Part shown: positions 1 to 6,827 of the stretch, one piece after another
Layout: every line of letters begins with the position of its first letter
Numbering within the stretch: the first letter of the stretch is position 1
NCBI GenBank assembly: GCA_965230415.1
Contig: CBDDKZ010000005.1
Coordinates: 4,278,001-4,342,000 of the forward strand
Direction: 5' to 3'
DNA from: CBDDKZ01 sp965230415
GTDB taxonomy: Bacteria > Bacteroidota > Bacteroidia > Cytophagales > JAAEPT01
Length of the DNA stretch: 64,000 nt
Program-made: the position numbers and the translations under genes
The notes under the pieces: generated by a model
Told to the model about the DNA's origin: nothing
Database searches by the model: none
The model's input: only the letters and a program-made list of their open reading frames with translations

Positions 1-74
1 GCAGAGATATTCATAGGTTTCAAAAATTCTTCCAGTAGAATTTCTCCGGGGTGTATATTATCTAATCGTTCCAT
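1..74 (-). CDS. higA: HigA-type antitoxin, N-terminal fragment (runs off the window)
   Basis: The first 24 codons of a minus-strand gene are visible. They read MERLDNIHPGEILLEEFLKP, and the HPGEIL...F motif is the hallmark N-terminus of HigA/VapI helix-turn-helix antitoxins. It begins 11 bp after the HigB toxin stop codon, giving the toxin-first order usual for higBA. The product should bind and neutralise HigB and repress the operon. The helix-turn-helix itself lies outside the window. It may be the most distal cassette of the leftward array, but its terminal attC cannot be seen. Confidence 0.85.
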   Translation of the reverse strand, partial: MERLDNIHPGEILLEEFLKPMNIS

Positions 75-85
75 CGTTTAAAATA

Positions 86-367
86 TTAATGGTAGTCAAT
101 AATTTGAACATTGTAGGCATCATTATTTTCCCAAATAAACATTATTCGCCACTGATTATTGATCCTAATGCTATGATAGTCTTTCAATTCTCCTCTGAGC
201 TTCTCCAGATGGTTCGAAGGAGGAATTCTTAAGTCATTGATATCATAAGCGTTGTTAATCATCCTTAGTTTTCTTCTGGCAACTTGTTGAATTTGATCAG
301 GTAATTTCTTCGACCTTATTCCGTTCCAGATTTTCTCAGTCTCCTTGTCTCCAAAAGACTTAATCAT
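86..367 (-). CDS. higB: HigB/RelE-family toxin (mRNA interferase)
   Basis: A 93-residue protein with the HigB pattern: KSFGDKETEKIW at the start, a central LR.PPSNHLEKLRGELKDYHSIRINNQWR block and a terminal MFIWENN..VQIIDYH. This family cleaves mRNA on the translating ribosome and is held inactive by HigA, which is encoded 11 bp downstream. The length is normal for the family and nothing looks broken. Upstream, near 387-392, is a CGTTAC box (minus strand) that could be a cassette boundary, but no full attC can be drawn there. Family call is strong; cassette membership is inference. Confidence 0.88.
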   Translation of the reverse strand: MIKSFGDKETEKIWNGIRSKKLPDQIQQVARRKLRMINNAYDINDLRIPPSNHLEKLRGELKDYHSIRINNQWRIMFIWENNDAYNVQIIDYH

Positions 368-707
368 TACTTCTGATTTTAGTTAGTAACGTTAAAAGTA
401 AGTAAAAAATTCCAGGTTAACGAAAACTATATGCATGCAAAGCCAAAATAGGCTTTGTAAGGCATTTAAATACCAATATACTTCATTCCAATTTAAAATA
501 GGAATCTCATAAGGCCAATTGGCGAGTAGACTTTGCATGCCTCCATAGCTTGTACCTTCGCTGAATCCAACACCAGAGGCTTCGGCCGTCGGAGAAAGCT
601 TTGCGAAAGCCATGTTTTGCGTCGTTGTTTGCATTTCCGGTTTCACAAATTACCCTGGACGTTTTTAACCTACAGCCGCCATATGGGTTCTAAATTGTTT
701 TCTCTTC
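368..707. other. Gene-poor stretch with no recognisable gene
   Basis: About 340 bp between higB and the DoxX gene. It has a short palindromic stretch near 450-465 (AAAGCC...GGCTTT) and overlapping weak open frames on both strands (392-646 minus, 533-721 plus). Neither frame resembles a known family or has a convincing start signal. It may be a decayed cassette. Confidence 0.4.
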
Positions 708-1085
708 CTAGCTTTCTATGATCGGTTTGTATTTATGCCAATTAGCAGCAATTGCCCAAATATTAATGGCAAACAACACCAATACTATGGCAATAGTTGC
801 CGGGTCGTGGACCAAATGTTGCATAAAAATTCCTACCATTACAGGAAAAATTACGATAGCTCCCAGTGCTCTTGTTTTTGGAATAGCTATTAGTACTCCA
901 CCAACGATTTCGACAAAGGCCACAAGTGGGAAAATCCATTTTATGGTCATAAATGCGCCCATTACCAGCATCATTTCTTCTGATAGTTCTGGCATAGGCA
1001 TGTAATTGAAGAATTTGTTTAATCCCGAGTTGACCATCATTAATCCGAAGAGGATACACAGGATTGTGAGAATCTTATTTTTCAT
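708..1085 (-). CDS. DoxX-family membrane protein
   Basis: A 125-residue integral membrane protein with about four hydrophobic helices. It has the DoxX-type start (ILCILFGLMMVNSGLNKFF) and a conserved mid-region around FVEIVGGVLIAIPKTRALGA. DoxX-like proteins are often associated with quinone or thiol redox stress and commonly sit next to HxlR regulators, as here: the HxlR gene is divergent, 115 bp away. The shared intergenic region carries GGTAATCA repeats likely to control both genes. Ends in TAG. Biochemical role not determinable from sequence. Confidence 0.85.
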   Translation of the reverse strand: MKNKILTILCILFGLMMVNSGLNKFFNYMPMPELSEEMMLVMGAFMTIKWIFPLVAFVEIVGGVLIAIPKTRALGAIVIFPVMVGIFMQHLVHDPATIAIVLVLFAINIWAIAANWHKYKPIIES

Positions 1086-1130
1086 TTTTTCTGCTGTTTT
1101 TGTTAATAATATTGTAAAATTAATTATTAT

Positions 1131-1186
1131 TGATTACCAATGGTAATCAGTTACCTTTTTGTAATCAGTTACTTTTAGGTAATCAA
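1131..1186. promoter_or_regulatory. Operator repeats between doxX-like and hxlR-like genes
   Basis: A perfect palindrome TGATTACCAATGGTAATCA (1131-1149, 8-bp arms, 3-bp centre) is followed by further GTAATCA copies at 1161 and 1180, spaced 18-19 bp apart. The spacing and position between divergent genes fit binding of an HxlR dimer on one face of the helix. Autoregulation is inferred. Confidence 0.65.
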
Positions 1187-1199
1187 TAAGTCAATCGAG

Positions 1200-1574
1200 A
1201 TGAAGAAAAAAGAACATAAAGAATGTACCTCAGCTTTGTTACCTGTAAGAGACACATTGGACGTAATAGGAGGAAAGTGGAAACTGTTAATCTTGATTTC
1301 TATTTGGGAAGGGAATACACATTTTAGGGAAATTGAACGTAGTATTCCAAAGTTAAGTACCAAAGTTTTGTCAAAGGAATTGAAAGATTTGGAAGAAAAT
1401 CAGTTGATTACCAGAACTGTTTTGAATGGTTTTCCTGTAAGAACACAATATACAGCTACGGAGCATTCCAAAACATTAGAAAAAGTCATTTTAGCATTGC
1501 ATGATTGGGGAGTCAATCATAGAAAGAAAATCTTTGGCAAAACGTCTGATACACTTAGTTCGTTAAGTGAATAA
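1200..1574 (+). CDS. HxlR/MarR-like winged-helix transcriptional regulator
   Basis: A 124-residue HxlR-family protein. The N-terminus has the characteristic C..L.PVRDTLDVIGGKWKLLIL block, followed by FREIERSIPKLSTKVLSKELKDLEENQLI, the recognition helix and wing. These regulators sense reactive carbonyl, quinone or thiol stress and usually control the adjacent gene, here the divergent DoxX-family gene. A cysteine near residue 9 is in the position of the redox sensor in the family. The start follows the GGTAATCA repeats closely. Confidence 0.9.
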   Translation: MKKKEHKECTSALLPVRDTLDVIGGKWKLLILISIWEGNTHFREIERSIPKLSTKVLSKELKDLEENQLITRTVLNGFPVRTQYTATEHSKTLEKVILALHDWGVNHRKKIFGKTSDTLSSLSE

Positions 1575-1740
1575 TGGTAAGACAGGGGTGTATTAATATT
1601 GAATCTGAAGATGTTTCCCAGGATTTATATCCGTCGGTAATACTTTTACCAATTAAATTTGTGGTAGGGGTAATATTAATCCATACAATAACTCCAAAAA
1701 GTAAACTGTGACAAGCAAAGGCTGGACCTATTTGCTTATC

Positions 1741-1756
1741 AGCCAGTAAGCTGGCT
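1741..1756. repeat. Small hairpin
   Basis: AGCCAG-TAAG-CTGGCT, a perfect 6-bp stem with a 4-base loop in the otherwise gene-free interval 1575-1811. No T-run follows on either side, so a terminator role is unproven. Confidence 0.35.
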
Positions 1757-1811
1757 CAATTAAATATAACTATTGTTAGTAAATGTTTATCATTGAGCCC
1801 AATCAAGTTCA

Positions 1812-2193
1812 TTATTCAGCAAATCTATTTGCCCATTTCCCCCCTCCCATGTTGGAGTTACCAAAACTTTTTTCAAATTCTATGTAAAAGGGGCTGAATT
1901 CAGGAGTTGATTGAATAAGATTTGCAGTTCCACCAAAATGTGTCTTCCCCCAGAATCTTTCCTTTAATTTTAGTTCCTTTCCTTTGTCTGAAAACATATC
2001 GATGTATGCATCTTCATCTTCTTCGTCTGGCCAACTTTCAAGCTTTCTACCAATATTAGGATCATTTGCTCGCTCAAATAATTTTACATATTTTGGAGGT
2101 TCGTTTTGCTGAAAACAATCGGTCCCGTCAAAACTGCTATAGTTAGGAAATATAGTCTTCTTCTGCTCCGGAAGGTCAGTTGATTGGGAACCA
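1812..2193 (-). pseudogene. C-terminal fragment of a DUF1963/YwqG-like protein, out of frame with the kinase fragment upstream
   Basis: An open minus-strand frame of about 125 codons lacks a start codon until an internal ATG at 1997. It continues the kinase fragment at 2176-2403 in the +1 frame. Its end, GKTHFGGTANLIQ...FYIEFEKSFGNSNMGGGKW, recalls the GG-x-x-x-IQ and final GD/GN-rich turns of DUF1963 (YwqG-like) proteins. Either an indel broke one gene or a deletion fused parts of two cassettes. The family call is weak; the frame break is directly visible. Confidence 0.4.
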
Positions 2194-2403
2194 GCCGAAT
2201 AGTTCTTTCATTAGTGAATCAGGCACCAAATCACCCTTCTCTTCATATTCGGCCATAACTTTTCCTATTTCTGTTTTATTCTTCTTTTCCATTCGGCATC
2301 TATCACCAGTTGATATATGCTCGAAGTCCATTTGCTCATTTAAAATTTCGCATTGAGTTCCTTTACCAGAATAAGGAGGGCCAGTAATTATTAGTATTTC
2401 CAT
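2176..2403 (-). pseudogene. Adenylate-kinase-like P-loop fragment
   Basis: The 75-codon frame starts MEILIITGPPYSGKGTQC, a perfect Walker A (GxPxSGKGTQ) of nucleoside monophosphate kinases. HISTGDRCR (NMP-binding region) and EKGDLVPDSLMKELF follow. Full adenylate kinases are about 190-215 residues; this frame stops before the LID and Walker B regions, and the downstream sequence does not resume a kinase. It begins 15 bp after an attC-like site, so it is the first part of a cassette whose own terminal attC was not found. Confidence 0.6.
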
Positions 2404-2417
2404 TTAATTATTCTTGC

Positions 2418-2478
2418 TTGTAACGTTTTGTGTATGGTTCGTATCTCGAAGGGTATGCACTATACACTTTGTTGGCAT
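2418..2478 (-). repeat. attC-like site 6 (array 1)
   Basis: On the minus strand R'' is ATGCCAAC and R' is CGTTACAA, separated by two imperfectly complementary arms (AAGTGTATAGTGCATA and TACGAACCATACAC) around CCCTTCGAG. Total about 61 bp. It closes the cassette of the 162-aa membrane protein. Confidence 0.85.
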
Positions 2479-2488
2479 TTCGTTGTTT

Positions 2489-2977
2489 TTATTTCAACAG
2501 TTGCTCTTCTTTCATTATTTGAATAGCCTTTTCTGTTTCATTTTGTCCGTTTGTCATTGAGCCTGGTAGCATAATCAGTCGTTTTTTTACTTTACCGCTT
2601 TCATCTTCGAACATCACTTCAAATCTCGAACGTGTCAGACTTTTAATTGCATTTTTGAATCTTACATCTTTAATTTTTTGTCTATCAATGACTGGAGTCG
2701 CTGAGTTATTCAGGCTATTAAAAATTCCGTAAATAAGATAAAGTCCGATGAGCCCAAATAGAATTGCTTGCAAGGTCTGTCCGTTTTGATATGCATCAAA
2801 CGCAAAATAGAAAAGTCCAACGGTTATCGCTCCATAAATGATTAGAATTCTCGCGATGTTGTTTCCAACTGTCACTTTAGCTACGTTTCGAACTATTCCG
2901 TCTCTTGTTAAAACAATCTTGTCTGGAAGTATGTGACAGAATCCCGTTTTTGTCTTAAATGTCTTTTCTTTTTCCAT
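2489..2977 (-). CDS. Two-helix membrane protein of unknown function
   Basis: A 162-residue protein with two central hydrophobic helices (about residues 43-61 and 71-88). It has a lysine-rich cytoplasmic N-terminus and a charged C-terminal domain (RSRFEVMFEDESGKVKKRLIML) that could be a small PH-like or DUF fold. I recognise the sequence type as a recurring Bacteroidota hypothetical but cannot assign a function. It is the only gene of cassette 6 and lies between a collapsed attC upstream and a complete attC about 11 bp after its stop codon. No promoter of its own is evident. Confidence 0.75.
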   Translation of the reverse strand: MEKEKTFKTKTGFCHILPDKIVLTRDGIVRNVAKVTVGNNIARILIIYGAITVGLFYFAFDAYQNGQTLQAILFGLIGLYLIYGIFNSLNNSATPVIDRQKIKDVRFKNAIKSLTRSRFEVMFEDESGKVKKRLIMLPGSMTNGQNETEKAIQIMKEEQLLK

Positions 2978-2993
2978 TTCGGTTTCTCAATGA

Positions 2994-3021
2994 ATTCCAG
3001 CGGTGGGTGTATGGTTAGTAA
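2994..3021 (-). repeat. Collapsed attC-like site 5 (array 1)
   Basis: Minus strand: TACTAAC (R''-like, containing the TAA stop of the 53-aa gene), then only 10 bases, then CCGCTGGAATTC, a degraded form of the GTTGGCATTC boundary. The ACCATACAC stretch equals the right arm of the neighbouring sites, so the left arm and loop appear deleted. Confidence 0.6.
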
Positions 3022-3176
3022 GGGGTTGCGGACTTTAAACCTATCAAGCTACCACCCAAAATTGATGCGGCTAATGCTGCCCGAAAGCCTCTGAAATCCT
3101 TATTACCATATGCATTTTTGGCGGTCGTTGTTTTTTTGTATGATTTATTCCAAGTTTCTATGAGATACACTGACAT
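3015..3176 (-). CDS. 53-residue small protein downstream of ClpP
   Basis: Starts 11 bp after the ClpP stop codon in the same orientation, so the two are probably co-translated. The sequence has a charged N-terminal half (MSVYLIETWNKSYKK) and a small-residue amphipathic or hydrophobic C-terminal half rich in G and A (FRAALAASILGGSLIGLKSA). That layout resembles bacteriocin-like peptides, leaderless peptides or small membrane-active proteins, but no family is recognised. Its stop codon forms part of the cassette's R'' box. It could be a substrate, adaptor or regulator of this ClpP; that is inference. Confidence 0.65.
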   Translation of the reverse strand: MSVYLIETWNKSYKKTTTAKNAYGNKDFRGFRAALAASILGGSLIGLKSATPY

Positions 3177-3187
3177 AATCTGAAAAT

Positions 3188-3853
3188 TTACGTTCTAAGT
3201 AAGATTTCATCAACAAATCCGAGTTCTTTTGCATCTTCGGCAGTCATCCAGTAATCCCTGTCCGAAAGTTTCCTGATTTTTTCCAAATCGTTGTTCGAAT
3301 GATCCGAAAGAATCTGAAATAATTCATTCTGGACTTTTAATACTTGCTGTACGCTTATTTCAATATCTCTTGCAGTTCCTTGGGCACCACTAGAAGTTTG
3401 GTGAATCATCACTCTTGAATGTTTCAACGCAGAACGTTTCCCTGAAGCGCCTGCACAAAGTAATACTGCTCCCATAGATGCCGCCATTCCTGTGCAAATC
3501 GTAGCAACATCGGGACTTATATACTGCATCGTATCGTAAATCCCAAATCCTGCATAAACGGAGCCTCCCGGTGAATTGATGTATAGCGAGATGTCTTTTT
3601 TTGCATCCAGAGATTGCAGAAAAAGCAACTGTGCTTGTATGATGTTTGCGGTTTGGTCTTCTACGGCTTGACCAAGGAAAATAATCCTGTCCATCATCAA
3701 ACGTGAGAAAACGTCCATTTGGGCAACGTTCAAGGACCTTTCTTCAACAATATAAGGTGTTAAGGATTGTGTAATGTATCTTTCTGTGCTGGTGGATTTT
3801 ATCCCGTGCTCCAGTCTAGCATATTTTGTAAATTCTTGATCTATATTTTTCAT
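3188..3853 (-). CDS. clpP: ATP-dependent Clp protease proteolytic subunit (accessory ClpP)
   Basis: A 221-residue serine protease of the ClpP fold. The catalytic Ser lies in GMAASMGAVL, His in RVMIHQ and Asp in SDRDYWM; the INSPGGSVYAG oxyanion region is intact. ClpP forms double-heptamer chambers fed by Clp ATPases. No ClpX or ClpA is nearby, so this copy would borrow a host unfoldase. I chose the ATG at 3853 because MKNIDQEFTKYA matches the family N-terminus; an in-frame ATG at 3916 would add 21 residues and place a 17-nt palindrome inside the coding region. It sits in one cassette with an ECF sigma factor, a 91-aa protein and a 53-aa protein. Confidence 0.9.
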   Translation of the reverse strand: MKNIDQEFTKYARLEHGIKSTSTERYITQSLTPYIVEERSLNVAQMDVFSRLMMDRIIFLGQAVEDQTANIIQAQLLFLQSLDAKKDISLYINSPGGSVYAGFGIYDTMQYISPDVATICTGMAASMGAVLLCAGASGKRSALKHSRVMIHQTSSGAQGTARDIEISVQQVLKVQNELFQILSDHSNNDLEKIRKLSDRDYWMTAEDAKELGFVDEILLRT

Positions 3854-3890
3854 ATAATATGTTTTAAATTTAGTCAATAAAGGTGCAATC

Positions 3891-3907
3891 TCTTCTCGTC
3901 GAGAAGA
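3891..3907. promoter_or_regulatory. 17-nt perfect palindrome in the clpP leader
   Basis: TCTTCTCGTCGAGAAGA, perfect 8-bp arms about one central base, about 38 bp upstream of the preferred clpP start. It may be an operator or an mRNA hairpin controlling clpP translation. Confidence 0.5.
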
Positions 3908-3937
3908 ATTTAACACATGTAAAATATTAACTATCTA

Positions 3938-4213
3938 TTAGTTACAGAATAGATTCAATACGCTGCTTTTAAGGGCATTTTTTGAATTCGGGTGAAACAA
4001 ATTGTTATAAACTTCATTGATTTCTCGTCTCAATTCCATTCTGCCCGATTTTAGGATTAAATCAACTGTTTTTTTCTGGTTCTCAATTTCAAGCTCAAAA
4101 TCGGAATCCAAAATTTTGTATGATCCGAACAGGACTTTTTCTTCAGAACTTAAAGAATTCGAATTAAAAATAAATTTTTCAATCAGTGCAATTTTATTCA
4201 AAGAAGCTCTCAT
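3938..4213 (-). CDS. 91-residue partner protein of the ECF sigma factor
   Basis: Overlaps the 3' end of the sigma gene by 20 bp, a translational-coupling arrangement typical of sigma/anti-sigma pairs. The sequence is soluble and predicted helical (IALIEKFIFNSNSLSSEEKVLFGSYK; LRREINEVYNNLF), with no transmembrane segment or zinc-binding HxxxCxxC motif, so it is not a classical ZAS anti-sigma factor. No family recognised. Position suggests a cytoplasmic sigma regulator, possibly degraded by the adjacent ClpP; this is inference. Confidence 0.65.
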   Translation of the reverse strand: MRASLNKIALIEKFIFNSNSLSSEEKVLFGSYKILDSDFELEIENQKKTVDLILKSGRMELRREINEVYNNLFHPNSKNALKSSVLNLFCN

Positions 4214-4688
4214 ATTTCAAGGAATTTTGTTTGACGGTTTCACGAATTTTTTCCAAACATTTGTATTTCTGTACAGTCGTTGAATGATTAGAGGAAAAAC
4301 CAAATTCTTCTTTTATATTTTCAACTTTTTGATTGTCGTAGTAAAAACTTCGAAGCAATCTCATACATTTTTTACCTACCGAATTCAACAACTTTAACAG
4401 ACGGTTTTCATCAACAGCAGGTTCGGGATCCTCTATAAAATCCGTATTTTCGATTTGGAATTTTAAGGTGTCATTTGAATGTTTAAACCAAAGGTTTTTA
4501 CAAATCCCAAATAGATAAGCTTCTTCGTTTAAATTGAATTCCGTGTTCTTTTTTTCATATAGAATTACGAGACTTTCCTGAAATATATCTTTCGCATCTT
4601 CCAAATTTCCGCCTCTTTTTGCAATGAAGGATGCTACCTTTGGAAAATATGATATGTACCATCGTTTGATTAGTTCCTTTCTTTCCAT
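4194..4688 (-). CDS. RNA polymerase sigma-70 family factor (ECF-like)
   Basis: A 164-residue sigma factor. Region 2 is visible as YFPKVASFIAKRGGNLEDAKDIFQESLV...AYLFGICKNLWF, the core-binding and -10 recognition segment. The C-terminal part has a weak sigma-4 helix-turn-helix (ENIKEEFGFSSNHSTTVQKYKCLEKIRE). It is the first gene of a four-gene cassette (sigma, 91-aa protein, ClpP, 53-aa protein) and starts about 150 bp after the cassette junction. It likely directs transcription of its own cassette and some host genes. Confidence 0.85.
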   Translation of the reverse strand: MERKELIKRWYISYFPKVASFIAKRGGNLEDAKDIFQESLVILYEKKNTEFNLNEEAYLFGICKNLWFKHSNDTLKFQIENTDFIEDPEPAVDENRLLKLLNSVGKKCMRLLRSFYYDNQKVENIKEEFGFSSNHSTTVQKYKCLEKIRETVKQNSLKYESFFE

Positions 4689-4838
4689 TTTAATTTCCGT
4701 TTTCTTATAAGTACCGAAATTAGTACTAAAATCACCTTATTTGGATGATTTTTTTTGGAAGCAAAATTTTTATTGATTCAAAACGTGAAAAATGCAGATG
4801 TTTTTCACCATTTCCATTATTATCGTGGCGCAATGACC

Positions 4839-4905
4839 GCTAACGTATAGGGTATGGTTTCGTAGCGTCCCGCAGGGTACTATGCACTATACCCATTGTT
4901 GGCAT
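4839..4905 (-). repeat. attC-like site 4 (array 1)
   Basis: Minus strand R'' AATGCCAAC and R' CGTTAGCGG flank complementary arms (ATGGGTATAGTGCATAG and CCATACCCTATA) around GTACCCTGCGGGACGC. About 67 bp, closing the ZipA-like cassette. R'' is the exact complement of the GTTGGCATT that opens the cassette at 6025. Confidence 0.9.
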
Positions 4906-4913
4906 TTCGTTTT

Positions 4914-5993
4914 TTATTGGAATAGATATAATGCATCTCCAATTCCACTATTAATTGATTCTTTATCTAAGTTTTTAAGAATTAAATCAATTCTATCTAA
5001 CTCTGTGTTTTTGTCAAGTTTATTACCATTTCCGTCTAATACTTCCCCTCCAAGTCTTTTTTGCGCATAATCTGTCACTTCGCACATTACTTTAAAGACT
5101 TCTTGTGGTGCAACTGAGCGTGGTATTGAAAACCCAAAAATTAAATCCTCAGTCTTAACATTACCGGCAGCAATTTCTTCTGGGAAAAAGTATCCTGGGG
5201 CTGTACTTGTCCAAACGCTTAATAAATGGTCGTCTCCAACTTCAAGGTCTGAATTATTCCAATGAAATAAATCCATATCACCCCACCTCAATCCAAGTGA
5301 CATCATTACATCCCAAATTTCTTTACCATCAAATTTCTTATTTGCTTTAAGAACTATAATAGCCCACTGGTTATTTTTTGTTACAAAATCAGATAACCCA
5401 TTTGAGACCGAAGAAGCTTCTTGAATTGAATAGTTATATTCTATTTTATCTGCTTTGATTTTTTTTATTCTCTTTTTAACCAAATTGTCAAATTTCGAAA
5501 GAGTCCTTTCGTCATATATTGTTGATGGTTCTTGAATAGGGTCATATAGCTTCCAAGCTAATGCAATTTTCTTAAAAGTATTAGCCTCGTTATCTCCTGC
5601 GAATAAATAAGTCCAATTATTACTTTTTTCAGGAAGACAGTAAACTGTAGGATACATTACCTTTTTACGCCAATAGTTACTTATATATTTTTCAACCGAA
5701 TCTCTATGAAACAAGTTGGAGTGATTTGCTTCAATCGTAATTATCCAATCATATTTCGAGTTGGCAAAGTACTTAATCGAATCAGGTTCTTCAGGAAAAT
5801 TCGGAACACTAATATTCAGTTTTAGAAGATCACTTTTATCCTCTTTTCCTTCAAATGGCAATGCTTTTTTTGCTCTTTCATCACTTTCACTTGCGGTTGA
5901 AATAGTATAATCTGATTCCATTTTTTTATTCGTTTTTGAATTGCAACTTATTAAAGTCAAAATAATCAATATCGCTATACTAAAGTTTCTCAT
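4914..5993 (-). CDS. Lipoprotein with a ZipA C-terminal-like (FtsZ-binding) domain
   Basis: A 359-residue lipoprotein. The signal peptide MRNFSIAILIILTLISC ends in a lipobox (LISC), which is why the ATG at 5993 is preferred over the one at 6014. Residues about 205-320 follow the order of the ZipA C-terminal domain: FDGKEIWDVMMSLGLRWGDM..FHW, then a LLSVWTSTAPGYFFPEE strand, LIFGFSIPRSVAPQEVFKVM, and LGGEVLDGNGNKL. In proteobacteria that domain grips the FtsZ tail; Bacteroidota normally lack ZipA. The domain call is from motif order and needs a profile search. The N-terminal half is unrecognised. It is the sole gene of its cassette. Confidence 0.7.
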   Translation of the reverse strand: MRNFSIAILIILTLISCNSKTNKKMESDYTISTASESDERAKKALPFEGKEDKSDLLKLNISVPNFPEEPDSIKYFANSKYDWIITIEANHSNLFHRDSVEKYISNYWRKKVMYPTVYCLPEKSNNWTYLFAGDNEANTFKKIALAWKLYDPIQEPSTIYDERTLSKFDNLVKKRIKKIKADKIEYNYSIQEASSVSNGLSDFVTKNNQWAIIVLKANKKFDGKEIWDVMMSLGLRWGDMDLFHWNNSDLEVGDDHLLSVWTSTAPGYFFPEEIAAGNVKTEDLIFGFSIPRSVAPQEVFKVMCEVTDYAQKRLGGEVLDGNGNKLDKNTELDRIDLILKNLDKESINSGIGDALYLFQ

Positions 5994-6018
5994 TTTGTTA
6001 TGGCTCTTGTACAATGAA

Positions 6019-6073
6019 TGCCAACGTTTAGTGTAAAATGCGTTTTAATGCATTTTTTACATGGTGTTACAAG
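6019..6073 (-). repeat. attC-like site 3 (array 1)
   Basis: Minus strand R'' CTTGTAAC and R' CGTTGGC, with a clean stem-loop between them (TGTAAAAAATGC ... GCATTTTACA). At about 55 bp it is one of the shortest complete sites. It closes the YARHG-protein cassette, which opens with GTTACAA. Confidence 0.9.
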
Positions 6074-6078
6074 TTTAT

Positions 6079-6822
6079 TTATCCTGCTGCAATAATTCCT
6101 TTAAAGGTTAATTTGCCATCTTTGTATGTGAGTTGTACGCCTTCCATATACTCGCCTTCCGAGTAATAGGTACTTGGGTATTTAAATACATCTTCCGAAT
6201 TAATAAGTTGGGAGTGTGACATGGGGTCGTTATTGCAAATAGTAACTAAGTTTCCCTCTATGAGTATACTCTTTTTTGATTTGACCGATCCGTTGTCATA
6301 GGTTATTGAGAAATAAGCTTTGCCTTTATGCCAAGAGATCTCTTTTAAATTTATAGATGGAAGTATTTTTTTTAGGACGTTGAAAACCGTTTCTGTTAAT
6401 TCTTTTTCTATACCCAAACTAAGAGCTTTAGATTTGTCATTGTTCAAAACGGCAAATTTTAAAGATTCAAGTTCTTTAATCAGTGATTCGCGCTGACTAA
6501 TAATTTCTTGTTCAAGAGTTTTAAAAAGGTTGATGTTATGATTTTCATGTTCATTTAAATCCGCGTTGGAAAATGAATTCGAAGAGTTGATATTATACCA
6601 ATCAAATTGAGAAAAGTATTCACTCAATCTTTCGTTTTTAAACTGGTAATTATGTCGTGCAAAGATCTCGTTTCTTAACAACTCGATTTCATATAAGTCA
6701 TTTTCATACAAGTCTGAAATGTTATATGATTTGGTAGCACATGTAGAGCAGTCAGTCAATTTTTGACTAAATGAAAGTTGTATACTAATGAAGTAAAATA
6801 TAAAAACTAATGTGTTTTTCAT
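6079..6822 (-). CDS. Secreted YARHG-domain protein
   Basis: Start chosen at 6822 (MKNTLVFIFYFISIQLSFS, a signal peptide); an upstream in-frame ATG at 6837 lies inside the attC. The mature region has a YARHG-type motif, LLRNEIFARHNYQFKNERLSEYFSQFDWY, a cell-surface domain named for Tyr-Ala-Arg-His-Gly. A C-terminal beta-rich region (KGKAYFSITYDNGSVKSKKSILIEG; GVQLTYKDGKLTFKG) follows. It is exported and probably periplasmic or surface-bound; no enzyme motif. It is the single gene of its cassette and ends 6 bp before R''. Confidence 0.75.
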   Translation of the reverse strand: MKNTLVFIFYFISIQLSFSQKLTDCSTCATKSYNISDLYENDLYEIELLRNEIFARHNYQFKNERLSEYFSQFDWYNINSSNSFSNADLNEHENHNINLFKTLEQEIISQRESLIKELESLKFAVLNNDKSKALSLGIEKELTETVFNVLKKILPSINLKEISWHKGKAYFSITYDNGSVKSKKSILIEGNLVTICNNDPMSHSQLINSEDVFKYPSTYYSEGEYMEGVQLTYKDGKLTFKGIIAAG

Positions 6823-6827
6823 GATTT

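Noticed and set aside
392..721. Overlapping open frames on both strands
   Set aside because: Neither has a start signal, family motif or reasonable composition; more likely non-coding or decayed sequence.
1575..1811. Search for the terminal attC of the kinase cassette (expected R'' GCTTGTAAC)
   Set aside because: No match on the minus strand in this interval or further left, so the end of array 1 cannot be fixed.
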